A stretch of DNA of 64,000 nucleotides, taken from positions 41,015,777 to 41,079,776 of the forward strand of contig NC_134569.1 of assembly GCF_050947875.1 (NCBI RefSeq). Reading direction: 5' to 3'. Under the pieces are notes generated by a model. The model saw only the letters and a list, made by a program, of their open reading frames with translations, searched no databases and had not been told where the DNA came from. The translations under genes and the position numbers were made by a program. Every line of letters begins with the position of its first letter. Positions within the stretch are counted from its first letter, which is position 1. This DNA comes from Dermacentor variabilis. Lineage: Eukaryota; Arthropoda; Arachnida; Ixodida; Ixodidae. This document shows positions 46,033 to 58,499 of this stretch, one piece after another.

Positions 46033-46451
46033 TGTCATGTGGTGGTGACGTTCAAGAACATAGTAGCAATACTGTGCAAGACAAAACTAACTTTTATTGG
46101 GCGAACCTCTGCCCACAAAAACGGGCTACACTTATAGCACAACGATAGCGGCGAACACGGTCGGCAATCGTCGAAAATGTGATCGGTGGGTCAAGCGCGT
46201 CGGCTTTTATACAGCAGTCGTCGAATGTTCCAGACTAATCGTTGGGACTTGCGCGCCTTCTATAAAGTTGTACACCATTCGCGTCAGGCGATGAAATCAG
46301 ATAACACAAGGTTCGGCGACAACAGACAGCGGATAGAAACATCGATAACATTCCAGAAACTTCGGATACATGCAGGCGCGTCCCGCGCTGTGCGATAACA
46401 TTTGTTAGGCGGCGAAACATGGTCGCCCGATAAAGATAAGTACACGTGTCA
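46033..46451 (-). mobile_element. Solo LTR of a different gypsy-like retrotransposon, about 419 bp
   Basis: On the minus strand it starts TGACACGTGTAC and ends CACATGACA, giving TGACA/TGTCA ends. It contains a TATA-type 'TGTATAAAAGCCGACG' and a polyadenylation-type 'CCCAATAAAAGTTAG', the order expected of U3-R-U5. The flanks ACAT (left) and ATAT (right) look like a 4 bp target duplication with one change. No internal region remains, as after LTR-LTR recombination. Confidence 0.75.
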
Positions 46452-47465
46452 ATATAGTTAATTTCCTCACCGGTTTAGAACGAGTGTGTGAGAAAGAGGG
46501 CGTTAGCCGGGACTTGTGGACCGACAGATTACCAGCGTTAATCCCGTTAGGTGTCGCTAAGTGCTTCACGAACTGCTTGTCCGAGGAGAAACCCCGAGGC
46601 TACAATAGGGCTAAGAAGGCTTTGTTCAGACACTTTGGTCTGGCATTTCACGCCGACTTCGAAGGCCAAAAAAAGAGAGCGGCAGAACTCACTGAGGATT
46701 ACTGCACGCGCCGAAGTTTTCACAGCACGCTACGACGATCAAAAATAAGCGACAAAGCGGTATATGGTTCCGGGAAGCAAAAGGGTAACAAGTCTTTCCG
46801 TAAAAATTTTAAACCGGAGACTTCAAGTTCCCCCGGCAAGTATCAGAAGAAAGAAGGTGACGCACCTAAAGTAGCGCAAGAAACGAAGGCGCCTGCTGAC
46901 GGTGTACGCGCGTTGGAGGCGCGGAGGTGAGTTGTGTTACAGCTGGGGAGAAAAAGGCCACATGACCAAGAGCTGTGAGAAGTGGAAGGTATTTGCCATA
47001 ATTCAGGACTCCGATAAGAACGTGCAGCTGTTAAAGCCGTATATGGGACAGCTTTCAGTGAAAAGCAAGATGTGTGCGGAGGCGGCACTTTCGGCCAGCC
47101 TGCAAGAGCAAGTCAGCTATGTCTCTTCGAAAGGGTGGGAGCAAACGCTGACGGAGCGAGGAGAACCCTTCTCCAATATGGGAGCTTTCAGGGAAAAAAC
47201 ATGGGAGAAGACTCGGAGACTGATAGGCGTGTCCCCTATTGAGCACGGTCGGAGGACGATGGAAGGGTTCCCGAGGCCGCGCAGTGACGAGTTAAACGTG
47301 TTAGTAGCCGGAAGCCAACAGAAGGCGGTAGAGAGCGGTGGTTTTTCTGCGCAAGAAATGGAGGCCCGGTTAGGCCAAGTGTGTAAGGAGGTGGCAAGTT
47401 CGGCCATCCTGCCAGAAAAAGTCACCCATGGCTGTTCGAGTAGGTCAGAATACATGGTGAAGTAA
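46452..47465 (+). pseudogene. Retrotransposon gag, SCAN-like region and zinc knuckle
   Basis: 'RVCEKEGVSRDLWTDRLPAL' begins the SCAN-like capsid region and continues to 'RAKKALFRHFGL' (about 46484-46660). A basic, low-complexity linker follows, then a knuckle-like 'CYSWGEKGHMTKSC' at 46935-46976. In CX2CX4HX4C terms the second Cys is Trp, so this knuckle should not bind zinc normally. A frameshift separates the linker frame (ends 46930) from the knuckle frame (to 47465). Confidence 0.65.
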
Positions 47466-47872
47466 AGGCAGAGGCCCAAGAGTAGAAAGGCAGACGCGGT
47501 CGAGGCGTCTAGAATCAAACGTGCGAGGCGACAAAGTGAGAGAGGCAAATGCGCGAAGGTCAGGATCCAGCCGGAGACTGAAAAAGCGAACGACGGTAAA
47601 TCGCAAGCTTAAGCGTTTGCCGAGATTGGGGGTCGGCGTGACGCACGTCGCGAAAAGGAGAGTTTCGCGAATATTCATGCGTAGTAACCGCCGTCTAACC
47701 GCATTGCGTGCATCTCATTGTAAGCAGAGGGACAAAGGGACGGGTCCTGTAGGCTGCTACAGGAGCTGGTCAATCGTGGGACCAAAGGAAGACAACTGCC
47801 TAGCACATAAGGGGACGATGTGCGAGCAGGTCTGTGAATATACCCCTCTCCTAATACTTGGAGGTGGCTGTC

Positions 47873-47875
47873 TTA
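47873..47875. repeat. TTA target duplication, left, of Harbinger-like MITE
   Basis: TTA at 47873-47875 is mirrored by TTA at 48466-48468 directly outside the inverted repeats. Confidence 0.75.
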
Positions 47876-48465
47876 TGTTGAATTCCAATGGTAGATCGCG
47901 AGCGCTCGGCCGGATCACGAACGGAGCGCGTCGCTCCGACTGAGATCGCTCTCATCTGCTCACACCATATCTGCGAAGAGAATGCGTGCGCTCCCGCGGC
48001 GGCACTTAGTACAGGAAAATCAAGTGAGAGGGCGCTAGAATAGAGAGAGGAACAAGGGCTTGGGAGCGCAACCCACCACCACATTTCACTGTCCGTGTCA
48101 GAAGAATCATCACTCGACTTGGAAATTGTACTGTCTGAGTCGGAGCTGTCTAGGAGCGCGAACAAAATCGCACGGCGCGAAGCGGCGTCCACGTTTCCCA
48201 TGTCGTCCGCAGCTGCCCGCGACCGGAAACAGGCGACCGTGACAGGAAGCAGAGGCGGGTGAAGGAAATACGTCACGAGGACTTCCGGTCAAATCTGCCG
48301 ATTTAGCGGAGCAAATATTTTTGCTCCACGGAGCAATCCGGGACCAGCGGCTGGTCCCAATCTGCCATTGGAACACACAGCTCACGCTCCCATTCTGCCA
48401 TTGGAATAGGATTGCTCCATACAGAGCAGAAAAACTTGATCTGGATCTGCCATTGGAATTCAACA
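47876..48465 (-). mobile_element. PIF/Harbinger-like non-autonomous element, 590 bp
   Basis: Terminal inverted repeats begin 'TGTTGAATTCCAATGG' and agree at 21 of 22 bases. TTA stands outside each end. 'CTGCCATTGGAA' recurs three times near the right end as sub-terminal repeats. A short acidic frame remains, but there is no transposase core. Its TIRs differ from those of the 8.1 kb element, so it is a different family. Confidence 0.78.
48081..48201 (-). pseudogene. N-terminal remnant of a transposon protein (acidic)
   Basis: Reads 'MGNVDAASRRAILFALLDSS', then a Ser/Asp run 'SDDSSDTDSEM'. Harbinger transposases often start with such an acidic stretch. The catalytic DDE domain is deleted; assignment rests on context. 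Confidence 0.35.
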
Positions 48466-48468
48466 TTA

Positions 48469-48800
48469 AAGTTGCAGCTATGAGGTGCGTCAGATAGATT
48501 AGCGGCTTTGGCCTTCTTTGCGAGAAACCCGGAATGCGCGACCCTCTCGAGCTCCTCTGAAAGGGCTCGTTTGAGGCCCAAAAAAGACATCAGGAAGACA
48601 CGTTGCACATTGTTTAGTTGCGTGTCGAACGCTTGCGAAGCGTAAGAAATGCCACAAAATTTTGTTAGGTTCTTAGCATTTTCCGCGCAGGTTAGATCAA
48701 CAATTTCAATGAACAGTTTATGTGACAACACATGCAGCATTTCGAGACAAACGAGTTCAGTGTTGCATAAAATTTCGAAGGTCATGCGCAAGTTGCGCAA
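48469..48800 (-). pseudogene. Protein-like frame of unknown function
   Basis: On the minus strand 'MRNLRMTFEILCNTELVCLE' is followed by about 90 further residues of natural-looking, Leu-rich sequence including 'SFLGLKRALSEELERVA'. The frame runs on into the MITE, where it is meaningless. No domain recognised; it could be a transposon-encoded or host exon fragment. Confidence 0.3.
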
Positions 48801-51800
48801 GTGGAGAGGCTATGCTTTTGAGGGAGTTCATAACGAGTCGTGTTTATCTAGTATAACTATCTTGTGCTATATGCTACGGACATCAATTAACCAAGGCCAG
48901 TTCTCCCTTCGCTTTCCTGATCTGTGGAAGTTCTAATTCATTATTAATTAGCTAGCTTGATTACGTAAACCCGCTTGTGTCCATTTGCGAGGACACATAA
49001 TTGCGAGACAGAGTCATTTATCCGTACAGTCATGGTACATGTACGGATCAACGTGAACCTTGTGTTTCAGGGTTTTCCTTTAGATAGGAGGTTGTCAGAC
49101 ATTTTTTTTATGTTTTGTGCAGTCTGGCGTTGAGAATGGCTCGCATGTGGCGCTTGCAGCATTGTGTGTGGCTGTGAACGGTCACTCCTTGGAGCTTGTC
49201 ATCTTCCACTTATGCAGTCCAGTCAGAGCCCGCCCATCAAAGGTCTTTTGGCGAAAGTACCTTCATTCTTGGAAGCTGCGGCCCCATGGCTTTGAGCCAT
49301 GCAGCCATCAAGCCGGCTGAGCAGCATCGAGCAACTCGACCTCCCGATGCACCATCTGCCGGCGGGTGTACTGTTGTGCCTGGCGATCCCTCGCAGCAAA
49401 GGGCGCTTCACCGGCAAACATGCAGCTACCACGGGCGCTGTTCACGCCTCATCATTCGTTTCAAGACAACAACGTCGCATTCCGATTATCGCGAAGGAAT
49501 TCTCCCGATCCTGACAGAAGGGGCCACTAATTGATGACAGAGTCATTGTTAAGGACTCCCGGGGAAAGGACGTCAACAGCGGGTTCATAGTTCGCTACCT
49601 GGTTCCGCGTATTGGGCGTCGGTGAGCCCTTAAGATTGGGAAAAAGAGCGGTCGTTGAGAGCAGGCGACGGTGGGATGTTGAGGTTGGGCAACGATGGCG
49701 GCGATAGGGAACAGGAGGTGAACGATTCAGCGTTTGTGACTGGCCAGTGAATTCCCTCGACGAGGGAAAGAGGGAAATAAATGGCATAAAAAGCGGATCC
49801 GGTCTGCTGTGAAGGGAAATGCTCGGACATGCAAAGACTCTAGCGCGTAGTGTGCTCCGATAGCTGGAGCCGTGTTTGTAAAACTGAACCGTGTACCTTT
49901 TTTTTTAATATAATACTTTTTTTTTCATTCTCTTCAACGTCGCTCGGAACCCTTCTTTCTCCCGGCACCTGGCACGGCGCCATCCATGGAACCTTCGTTG
50001 GCTGCAAGGAACACCGACTTTCGCAACAGCGGCCATGGGTACAGGAAGATAGTAGTGTGGATTAAAGATCACATGGTGGTAGTCGATATACTAGTTTCTA
50101 GAGAAAAAAACCGAGTTAACCATACGGTGTAATGCGTACGGCGTCTTCAACATTACCTCGTGATTCGTTGCCTGCGTTACCTCTACCACAAAGGGCTGAG
50201 TGGCTGACGTATATACCGCAGTCGCCTCCCGAGAGAGCACGAGAAACTCGGGGAAATTTTACACCAAGCCATTTTACCCATAATTAAGTTTATCCGTGGT
50301 TGAAATGCTTCGAGCAGCTGACAGGAAGTTGTCGCGCAGTGAGCTGATTAGTGACAAAGATGTATTTCTTGTGTAAAAGTATACGTTTGTCGCCCAAACT
50401 TATTATACGGCAATTTACTCTCTCTTGCCGGAAGTATTTGTATGTTTACGTAATTAACCCGCGGATAACATGCTTCGTGAAATATTGTAACAAAACACGC
50501 GGTACAAATCAAGAAAACAGCACTTTCCTAGAGCGCTGTCATAAAAATTACGAGAAAATCAGGCTTCGTAAAGCGCGTTCCCACCGCGGATTACTCTGCT
50601 ATCCGTTGGCCAGCAAACGCGAGCGAGAAAAAGGCAAAAGCGGCATTGTGAGTGGGCGCAGTAGTCACGTGGTTCACAGGGGCGCTCTCCTATTGGCTGT
50701 TGTATATTTGAATGGCTGACGAACCTCTCTCGGGCGCATTTGCGCAGCAGCGATTTGCGCGTCCAGATCAAATTTAATTAACGATCGTGGCAGCTTGACG
50801 CACGTGTTCTGTACTGAACACCAAAGGAAGCAAGTTCCCGTGGTGGTGACGGTGCGTCGGCGTGCGCTCGTAACGGGAGCAAGACATCGGCAAAAGAGAA
50901 GTTTTCGCGTCAGAGATTCAGCTGCGGATTTCAGCTCCAACTCTCGCTGATGAAGGGGTTGCGCAACGAGAGGAGACAAGAGGGGACGCTTTTAATGCGC
51001 TGTCATCCACCTCTACACGACGCATGGATGCACGACGCATCAAAAAGGCTACTAAGGTGCACGAAACTGCTGCTGCTGCAATAAAAGCAGAAACCTACAT
51101 CAAAATGTAAAGAAAATCTGTCCTCAAAGGCAAAGGACTACATCCCAGGCGGGTTTTAGGTGCTCAAAGTAAAATATAAATGTTTACAACAGATGAAACT
51201 TCGAGCTGCGTTTTCTCAGCTTTCGTTCTTTTTGTGCAGTTGCTTTAAGTCATTCCTGTGCCAGTTCACAACGAATGAACACAAAATAATTCCGTCTTTC
51301 GCACTTAGGAAGATCCTGAGGGATTGATGAGTGCAATAAAGCTGTTCCTTTTTTCGTGCACTTCATAAAAATGTTACAACGCTTTTTTTGCAAGTCATTA
51401 GTAGGACAGTATGCATAGGAAAGTTAAAAAAAATATGCTCATTTCAGCATCATAGCTTCATTGCACAGAATTATAGCATTGTTATAAGCACGGCGTTATA
51501 GCTTTATTGCACAGAATGAGCCTTTGTGAACATGCTGATGTGAAAATCTTGGCGGACCTATATAATTCATTTGGGGATGACCATTAGAGGCTGTCAAGTG
51601 CGGTAACTAGAGAACTGTAATAAATACCACAAAACGAATTTCAGTTATGATATCAGCATAACAAATCACACCTACATGCCAAATTTCATCAATGTATTCC
51701 CCTAAATAAAATACGTTTTAATTGCCACGTCCTCCCTTAAAGCTTATTTATCAGACCTGTTGCGAGTGGAAAAAATGAAGTTTACAAAAAGAAATTCTAT

Positions 51801-54309
51801 AGCCGTTAACAATAGTGTGGCTGTCGAAATGGCATAGTGACTATTCCACAACGGCTATAGCCCAGATTGCAGCCATTTTTGTACAAGGCTCCAGCCCGCC
51901 GACGAAGCGCCGGCCTGCGTCTTGTACTGTAGAGACGGTGGCGATATCACAGGCTGCAGCGGCGGGGGCCATCGATTCCACCTGCATGACACTCCACGAT
52001 ACATGGCACCCACTGGCTGTACGACGAGGTCGCGTCGCAGGACAGCAAACGAGAAAGTGTGGCTGTATGGCGTACACTACAGCATCACACGAATGCTCCC
52101 TAGAGGGCCGTTAATGGCGTGAGGGCACGGGCGTTCTCGGAAGTCCATTGCCGGAAGAGTCAGTGAGCAGGTATGCGTGTCCACTGGATCGCAGCGGACA
52201 ATAAATCGACGGGGACTGACAGAGTAAAGACGCCGCAAAGCGCTGCGCTAGTCTGTTCGTCGTGAGCAGGTATACAGTTGCGGCGCAGGAAACGATAGCA
52301 TGCCCGCCATGGCATTGTTCGTTCCGCCACAGTACCTGCAGAAAACACAACTTCCTACGTACTACACGTGCCGAGGATTGGGCCGCTCCCTTTGACACTC
52401 CCCTCTCCCTTTCGACGTCTCTTGAAATAGCACTTGACGTGACAACATGAGACGTCTCTGTCATGTTCCACTTGAGAAACTTGCGTGCTCACCAGACACG
52501 AAGGGAGTATAAAATCGAAATCGGGGTTGCGAACACGGGCATTGGACGACGCCATCTGGATAATGCCAAAGCGATACAACACTTGCAGCACAAACGTTGC
52601 GACTTAACGCCCCTGCACTCAGCATATTACACAGTGCCTTTCGCGGCTTTCACAGAAAACGCCCGGGTGGATGCCTTCATCTCTTAGTCGGCTGAAAGAC
52701 GTCCTGAAAGACGTCCTGCATTTCCTGCCTAGCTTTGCTAAGTTGATATCGATATGGTCAATAGAGTCTCTAGTCTTCTCGGGTCAGTTATTGTTCGCTG
52801 CAATGTCCTCGTGTCAGAACATACGTAAAAAAAGTACTGGGCTCTAACGTGGAAAGACGTAGCTTTTCTTGTGTAGCAAGTTTGGCGGAGAAACAGTTGA
52901 GGATAGATTTTGCATACCATCACAAGTTGCTACAGCAAGCCACGCTGCCGAAAGGAAGTATACATGCATTTATATACAGCTGCAACTCGTGCGCTATGCA
53001 GTGAAAACGCGTGGAAGCAGTACAAGTTTACAGAATGTGTACCGTACGTCACGGGCGAATGCAGCTCGTGAAATTTACTTTGCATGAGCTACACAAGACA
53101 GTTTTTTGTACGTGACGGATCGCGCTAGTGTTAATGTAATTAGCACAGAACAGCTGTTCTAGGACGGCTTGTAACGCGGCGAAATGCGCTCCAAATTGCA
53201 TGCAACTTCAATTTATCTGGAGCAAAAGGCTCCGTGCTTAATCCTTAGACACGGGAGGTAGGTTACATTACAAGGGGCAAAATCTTGCGGCGAGCCCTCC
53301 GCATCCCAGGAAAGTTACAGGGGGGGCTTTTGTGGTGTCGAGTACGGCCAGACTACAACACCTGCGACAATTTTAACCACGCCACGCTAAAAGACGTCTT
53401 ACAACAATATGAACATTTCATAAAGATATTACACTTGGTAACTGCGCTAACAGCCTCTGCGAGGGCCTCAGCGCCATGTGGAATTTGCGCAACGTATAAC
53501 ACATACAATTAAAAGCGATAAAACGTGACATCACAATGGTCGTTAGTCGCATGAAAGTTCAGAAGAACTGGCAGCGCTTAGAGGGGTACATTGGAGACCC
53601 GTGTACGCAGTTGAAGGCCGCCGCAAAAGGTCTGAAGTTCTTCATGATTCCGGTGCAACGGTCAGGCACGTAAGCGCCGTCACGGTCGACCCGACAGAAT
53701 GTATGACAGGCGGTCATGAAGAACACTTGCTCTGGCGTGTAGACGTCCAGGTCAGAGAGCGGCGCGTCGTATTCTTCCCTGCGAGAAGCGTCATGTTCAC
53801 GCACAACAGCTATGCGAAAGAAAAATGGTTATTTGAAAGCTACCTTTATAGCAGCACATGTTAAGTTGATTATGATGTTATGACGAAATTTATAACCCCT
53901 GAGGCCACTCATCAGCACGAAGATGCGTTGCCTTTTGAGCGTTCATCTAGCGATCAGAGTCGACATCACATGGATCGAACTGCGAAAATTTGGCCGATAA
54001 GTATACTGCGTAGTATACGCGTGCCTTCTAAGCTCGCAAGATCTCAAATGGCGACCGCTCAAACCTTACATATAAAAGAACTTCCACAAACCACAGGCTC
54101 ACTGTCGTAAATTTTCTTTAAAATGCTTGCATCTTCTAAGAAAACGCGCTTTGTACACCAAATGTACCGATAATACGTATATATTTACTACACAAAACAT
54201 CCTGGAGACATTGAGAACGCCTCGTAATTAAAGAGAAAAGCCTAAAATACCATTACGATATGTTGCCGAAGGCAGTGTTGCTCGTTTAGACAAATATAGA
54301 AAAAGTGCC
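48801..54309. other. Unassigned stretch
   Basis: Several frames of 70-120 codons (49196-49534 +, 50351-50719 +, 52111-52464 -) show no motif. Poly-T runs lie near 49900-49925. No supported gene, terminal repeat or SINE. Confidence 0.45.
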
Positions 54310-54450
54310 GAAGTAGCAATGCTCTGCTACTCAACACGAAGTCGTTGGTTCGACTCCCGGCCGCCTTTGTACGGGAACGGAATGCAAAAACGGTCCTGTG
54401 CTTAGGTAACCTATAGAAAGCACCAGATAGTAAACATTCATCCACTGTAA
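54310..54450 (+). mobile_element. Divergent tRNA-derived SINE, Ruka-like
   Basis: 'CACGAAGTCGTTGGTTCGAC' then 'TCCCGGCCGCC' resembles the B-box region of Ruka, followed by 'ACGGAATGCAAAAACGG' and 'TGTGCTTAGGT' at the right spacing. The 3' half differs. An old or variant copy. Confidence 0.5.
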
Positions 54451-55008
54451 GGCGTGGCTCATCACAAGTTCATTCCGCTTTGTACTGCCCACACTGGTAC
54501 GAACAAGATGCGCACTGACTGGGAACGAAGAAGCAAAATGACACGAAGACACGCTTCTTCATGTCAGCTTGCGTCTTCGTTCCCATTGTATTGTGTGCGC
54601 AATAAGAATGAACGTACACATACTAGCCCAGTTCATCGCTCTGTTCAATGTCAAACCGAGTGCTGCGACTGGTTTCTTTCTTGCAAAGATCTTATACTAA
54701 AACGTCGTCTGAAGTTCTCTGAATTCCGCAAGAAAAGCTGCTGTAGAAGATTTCCACTAGCAACAAAAAGATTACCTACAGTCAAGATTCGATTTTAAAT
54801 AGCGCAAGTATAAACTGTGCTTCTTATAAACAGTAATAAGGCATATGCATTTTTTGTGATGTCACATTTGTCTGCGTTGAAGGCAAGATGCAATGCGGGG
54901 AATGAGAGCAACAGACGGACATTCCAAATGAAACATTGAGCGACAGGTTCTAATAACCAGTTTTTTTACATTTTTTTTATTTGCGAATGTGCCATTAAAG
55001 CACGCTTT
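54451..55008. other. Unassigned stretch
   Basis: Nothing recognised apart from A/T tracts before the SINE. Confidence 0.5.
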
Positions 55009-55020
55009 AAAATTTTGTGA

Positions 55021-55203
55021 GTCGCGGGATCGAATCCCGGCCACGGCGGCCGCATTTCGATGGAGCGAAATGCGAGAACACCCGTGTACTTAGATTTAGG
55101 TGCACGTTAAAGAACCCCAGGTGGTCGAAATTTCCGGAGTCCTCCACTACGGCGTGCCTCATAATCAGAAAGTGGTTTTGTGACGTAAAACCCCATAATT
55201 TTT
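55021..55203 (+). mobile_element. Ruka SINE, 5'-truncated, with 12 bp target duplication
   Basis: It starts at 'GTCGCGGGATCGAATCCC' (B box), so the A-box head is missing, and runs through the standard body to the A/T tail. The flanks 'AAAATTTTGTGA' (55009-55020) and 'AAAATTCTGTGA' (55204-55215) are the duplication with one change. 5' truncation fits incomplete target-primed reverse transcription. Confidence 0.88.
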
Positions 55204-55215
55204 AAAATTCTGTGA

Positions 55216-57941
55216 CACCATAGAAATTGGTTATAGAATCCACTATAGCCGCTAAGGTTGTCATTTTGCAGTTAAAGAATGCCTAAAATTAATCAGACGT
55301 AGTGGGGCAATCTGTTAAATAGCAAGACTAATCATAGCCCAGGTGGTGTTCTGGGACATTAAGCAGCCTCATCGATCAGTCAAACAAACAAAAAAGCTAA
55401 ATTTACAGTAGACTTGCTGAGACCTTGAATAGTCACCACCCAATTTCCAGCGAAGCTGTTTATTTCGAGCAGTTGCCGAGTTCCAGATGCCTGTAATTAA
55501 ATCACATACTTGAAAACGTTGCCCGTATATGGCTGTTCCTTCGAAACCCTGCCGGCATACAACGCTTTCCAGCACCTGTTAAGAATTTTTTTTACGAAGG
55601 CAGTAATTCATCTACACACAAATTGCTTCGCTAAAGAAATTGTCCGTAGGGTCCCTCCCCCACCCCCTCTTTCGTCCCCCACTTTCGATAAATTTATCTT
55701 GGTAGGATTCCGAGTTCTACCAGGAAAGAGGCATAAACTATGTGTTGTTCGTAAAACACACTTATAAAGCCCCTGATTTATTTATTTATTTTAGTTATTT
55801 ATTGCCAAGGACCCAATTAAACCGTGCCGCTTTCAGTTTTGCTTACGCATCACCCCTTACGTGGCCCTTGCTGTCACTAAGCAATGAAACTGCCTCGTCT
55901 ATTTCACCGAGGACACCAGGTGAACGTCATATCAGGCATGAAAAAAAAAACGAAATAAATGAAGGTTTAATTAATATTTGTAGTGCTCCTCATTAAGCCA
56001 GGGACTTGAAATTCCGGGACATATTGCAGTGAATTTACCCCGCATATCTACATATTGAAAAGTTTGTGTAACGCAGAGTTATCTGGGTAAAATGGGAAAC
56101 GTAGCTGGAAATGCCAACGTAACATTTTCAAGCACTTGATGAAGAACATTTTTTTTTACAAAACCTATATTTGATACACATACGCTAACCTTGGCACTGA
56201 AACTTGCCTTTTGCCCTTAACAATTTATGTGTAGTTCACCGAGGACACCGGAGAAACTAAGATCATCGAACCAAGCCAGGAAATACCAAACAGGAAAGTT
56301 CAGTAAATATATAGAAGGCATCAGTTCAAGGCAAACAGGAAATTTTCGCCCCCACATCAGACTTTACATTCCCCCCATTTTCACAGAATTTAGACTTGTC
56401 TTGTAAAGTTGTTTTAGGGTTTTGGGAAACACACTCAAATGCTTGAATAGGTAACTTTCTACAAAGACTAAATAACCTATACGGATTAAACACTTATCGT
56501 TTGTCGATCACAGCATGCTTCATACATCAGCGATATGATAAACGCCGTACCTCGCATAGATCGTCGAGAAGGCCGGGGAAATGCAACTACCTGCCTTGTG
56601 ACGCATGAAAATCGGTTTAACGGTAGTAAGCAGTAATTATTTTCAAAGCACATAATTATTCCACGTGCTCCAAACTTTCGGCATACGTCAACCATATAGG
56701 CTGGGTCCCGTATTTCCTGAAAATATGGACTCTGTCATTTTTGCCCTTTTCAAGCAAGAAGGGAAACTTTTGAAGCGTTTCATATAACGCATTTAAGCAA
56801 TTTTCATTTTACGTCCGATTGACACACACTAACTTCAAAATCTGCCTGCATGTTTACTCTGCTGTCCACCACATTTTCTCAAAACAAAAACTTCGTGAGT
56901 TACGGATTTTTTTCTCAGAAAACTGAAAACTGGCATATGAAGTTTTCGAGCGCTTGTAGTCGCTTTAACAGCTTCGCTTTAAAACTAACATGCGTAAGAA
57001 AGCAACGGGACAGCCTCCTGCGACGCCAGTTGCGTCCGTTTGTTCACTCGCCTTTTTGGCGCCAGCATAAGCTGAGTAATGATAGAGCAGACCGGGAAGA
57101 AACGTCCAGGCGTTTAGTGCTGTGTTCGTGGCAATTTTTAAGAGTGCCGGCCGTCGGAGAGCTTCCTCGCAGCGAGGAATTACGAATCAACCACGGAACT
57201 CATCAACGCAACCGATAGAACTGCACGACTAGAAATTAACCCTTGTCATTCACGTGAATTGGTCACTTGCTAGGACGCATTTGTGCCGTTCTGCAGCATG
57301 GATGAAAGAGAGAAAAATCGAGAGGGAGCATAGCATTGCAATGTTCAAGCCGTTACAAAATATATAGAAAGGGAGGAATCGTGGGAAAAGCACCAAAGCA
57401 TGTGATGGGCAAGCGGTCGTTTCTAGTCCTCCCACGCGGCTGCACTGGGTCTGTCGTCTCTTTGTACGCTGCACAGCTCCGAAGATGTAGCACGCGGCTG
57501 ATCGTGCGAACGCTTCGGAGTAAGTATTCTGTTCCAACGGTGACAATGGTTTTAGGTATTGAGGCCTGAAATTAGTAAATATGCGCGAACAGGACAGAGA
57601 GGCTCGGACTGGAGAAAGCGGCGGAAACTCAGGCGACCAGCGTTGCTGTAAATTACCACGAATCGAGCAACGTACGGCTTAATAACGAGATAAAGGTGTC
57701 GGAGGTGGTTGGCTTGCGAAACTGACTGCCTGACGCCATGCTCCCTTTTAAGTTGCTTCCCCCTTTCCTTCATGTTTCTGATTGGTCAATTTATTTAACG
57801 CTAAAGGCTTCAATATCGTCACCTGAGGCTTCTAAGCTTTCTTTTTCTGCGTGTATCCTGTTAATCACCACTTTTCCTTGGGAACTACATTCTGTGCTCA
57901 AGCACCGGGTACCATCGAAAGCTATCTCTTCGTAAACCACC
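55216..57941. other. Unassigned stretch
   Basis: AT-rich; frames up to 122 codons (56850-57218 +) have no motif. If the M13-like exon continues downstream on the minus strand, its next exons should lie here, but I could not identify one. Confidence 0.4.
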
Positions 57942-58486
57942 TCAACTGAGGGGCTTCGTCTCCACGTCTGTGTACCTGCGATACTGGAGGTATGCTGCGT
58001 AGGCAGTCTCCAGCGCAGGGAGGTCCGGAAAGACGCCTTCTTCGAGGCACTCCGCAGCCGACGCTGACGAGTTGTCGCCTTCGTTTTCCCACAGGCTCCA
58101 AGGTCTCGTCGCGCTGCTGTCGTTGACGCTGGTTGCCGCTACCACGTCGGCGAGCCGGAACAGCTCCCTGGCGAGGAGGAATCCGAGGCCTCCGAAGCGC
58201 ATGGCACTAGTGCCGCCCTCGGCGTGGTAGGGCGGCTCCAGCGCGGCCGTCCCCATCGAGACCAGCCGCCTGAAGGGGTCGTGCGACGCCATGCTGACGT
58301 AATCGGCGCTGAAGACGCGCGTCGCAATGTCGCCGGCCGCCGTGCCGAGCGAGCGGCGCAGGGCGCGGCGACTGGACAGCCAACGCTGCACGAAGTCATC
58401 GTCAGAGCGGGGCTCGGCGTCGCCGTACAGGTCCCGCAACAGCACATCCTCGCTGCTGCGGCCACACGCGCGTCGCAGACACGTTA
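57942..58486 (-). CDS. M13 (neprilysin-like) peptidase exon, predicted catalytically dead
   Basis: Counting from the Met at 58499, residues 86-114 read 'ALEPPYHAEGGTSAMRFGG' then 'LGFLLARELF'. This aligns with the M13 core 'ILQPPFF......LNYGGIG.VIGHEITH', where HExxH binds zinc. Here the zinc motif is ARELF, so both His are gone. Later 'FPDLPALETAYAAYLQYRR' (near 153-171) resembles the distal 'GLKAAYRAY' region. A likely acceptor 'CTTCGCCCAG' puts the exon start at 58486. A possible donor 'CGCAG|GTACAC' at 57975 would end it before the in-frame TGA. Ticks have many M13 genes. It could be a pseudogene, but the reading frame is intact. Confidence 0.6.
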
Positions 58487-58499
58487 CTGGGCGAAGCAC

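Larger units (their letters stand above)
45600..47872 (+). mobile_element. Degenerate Ty3/gypsy-like LTR retrotransposon, gag region only
   Basis: Three successive pieces of a gag-like protein lie in order, interrupted by a solo LTR and by frame breaks. No protease, reverse transcriptase or integrase is seen; the Harbinger-like MITE begins at 47876. LTRs of this element itself were not identified, so the outer limits are approximate. Confidence 0.6.
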
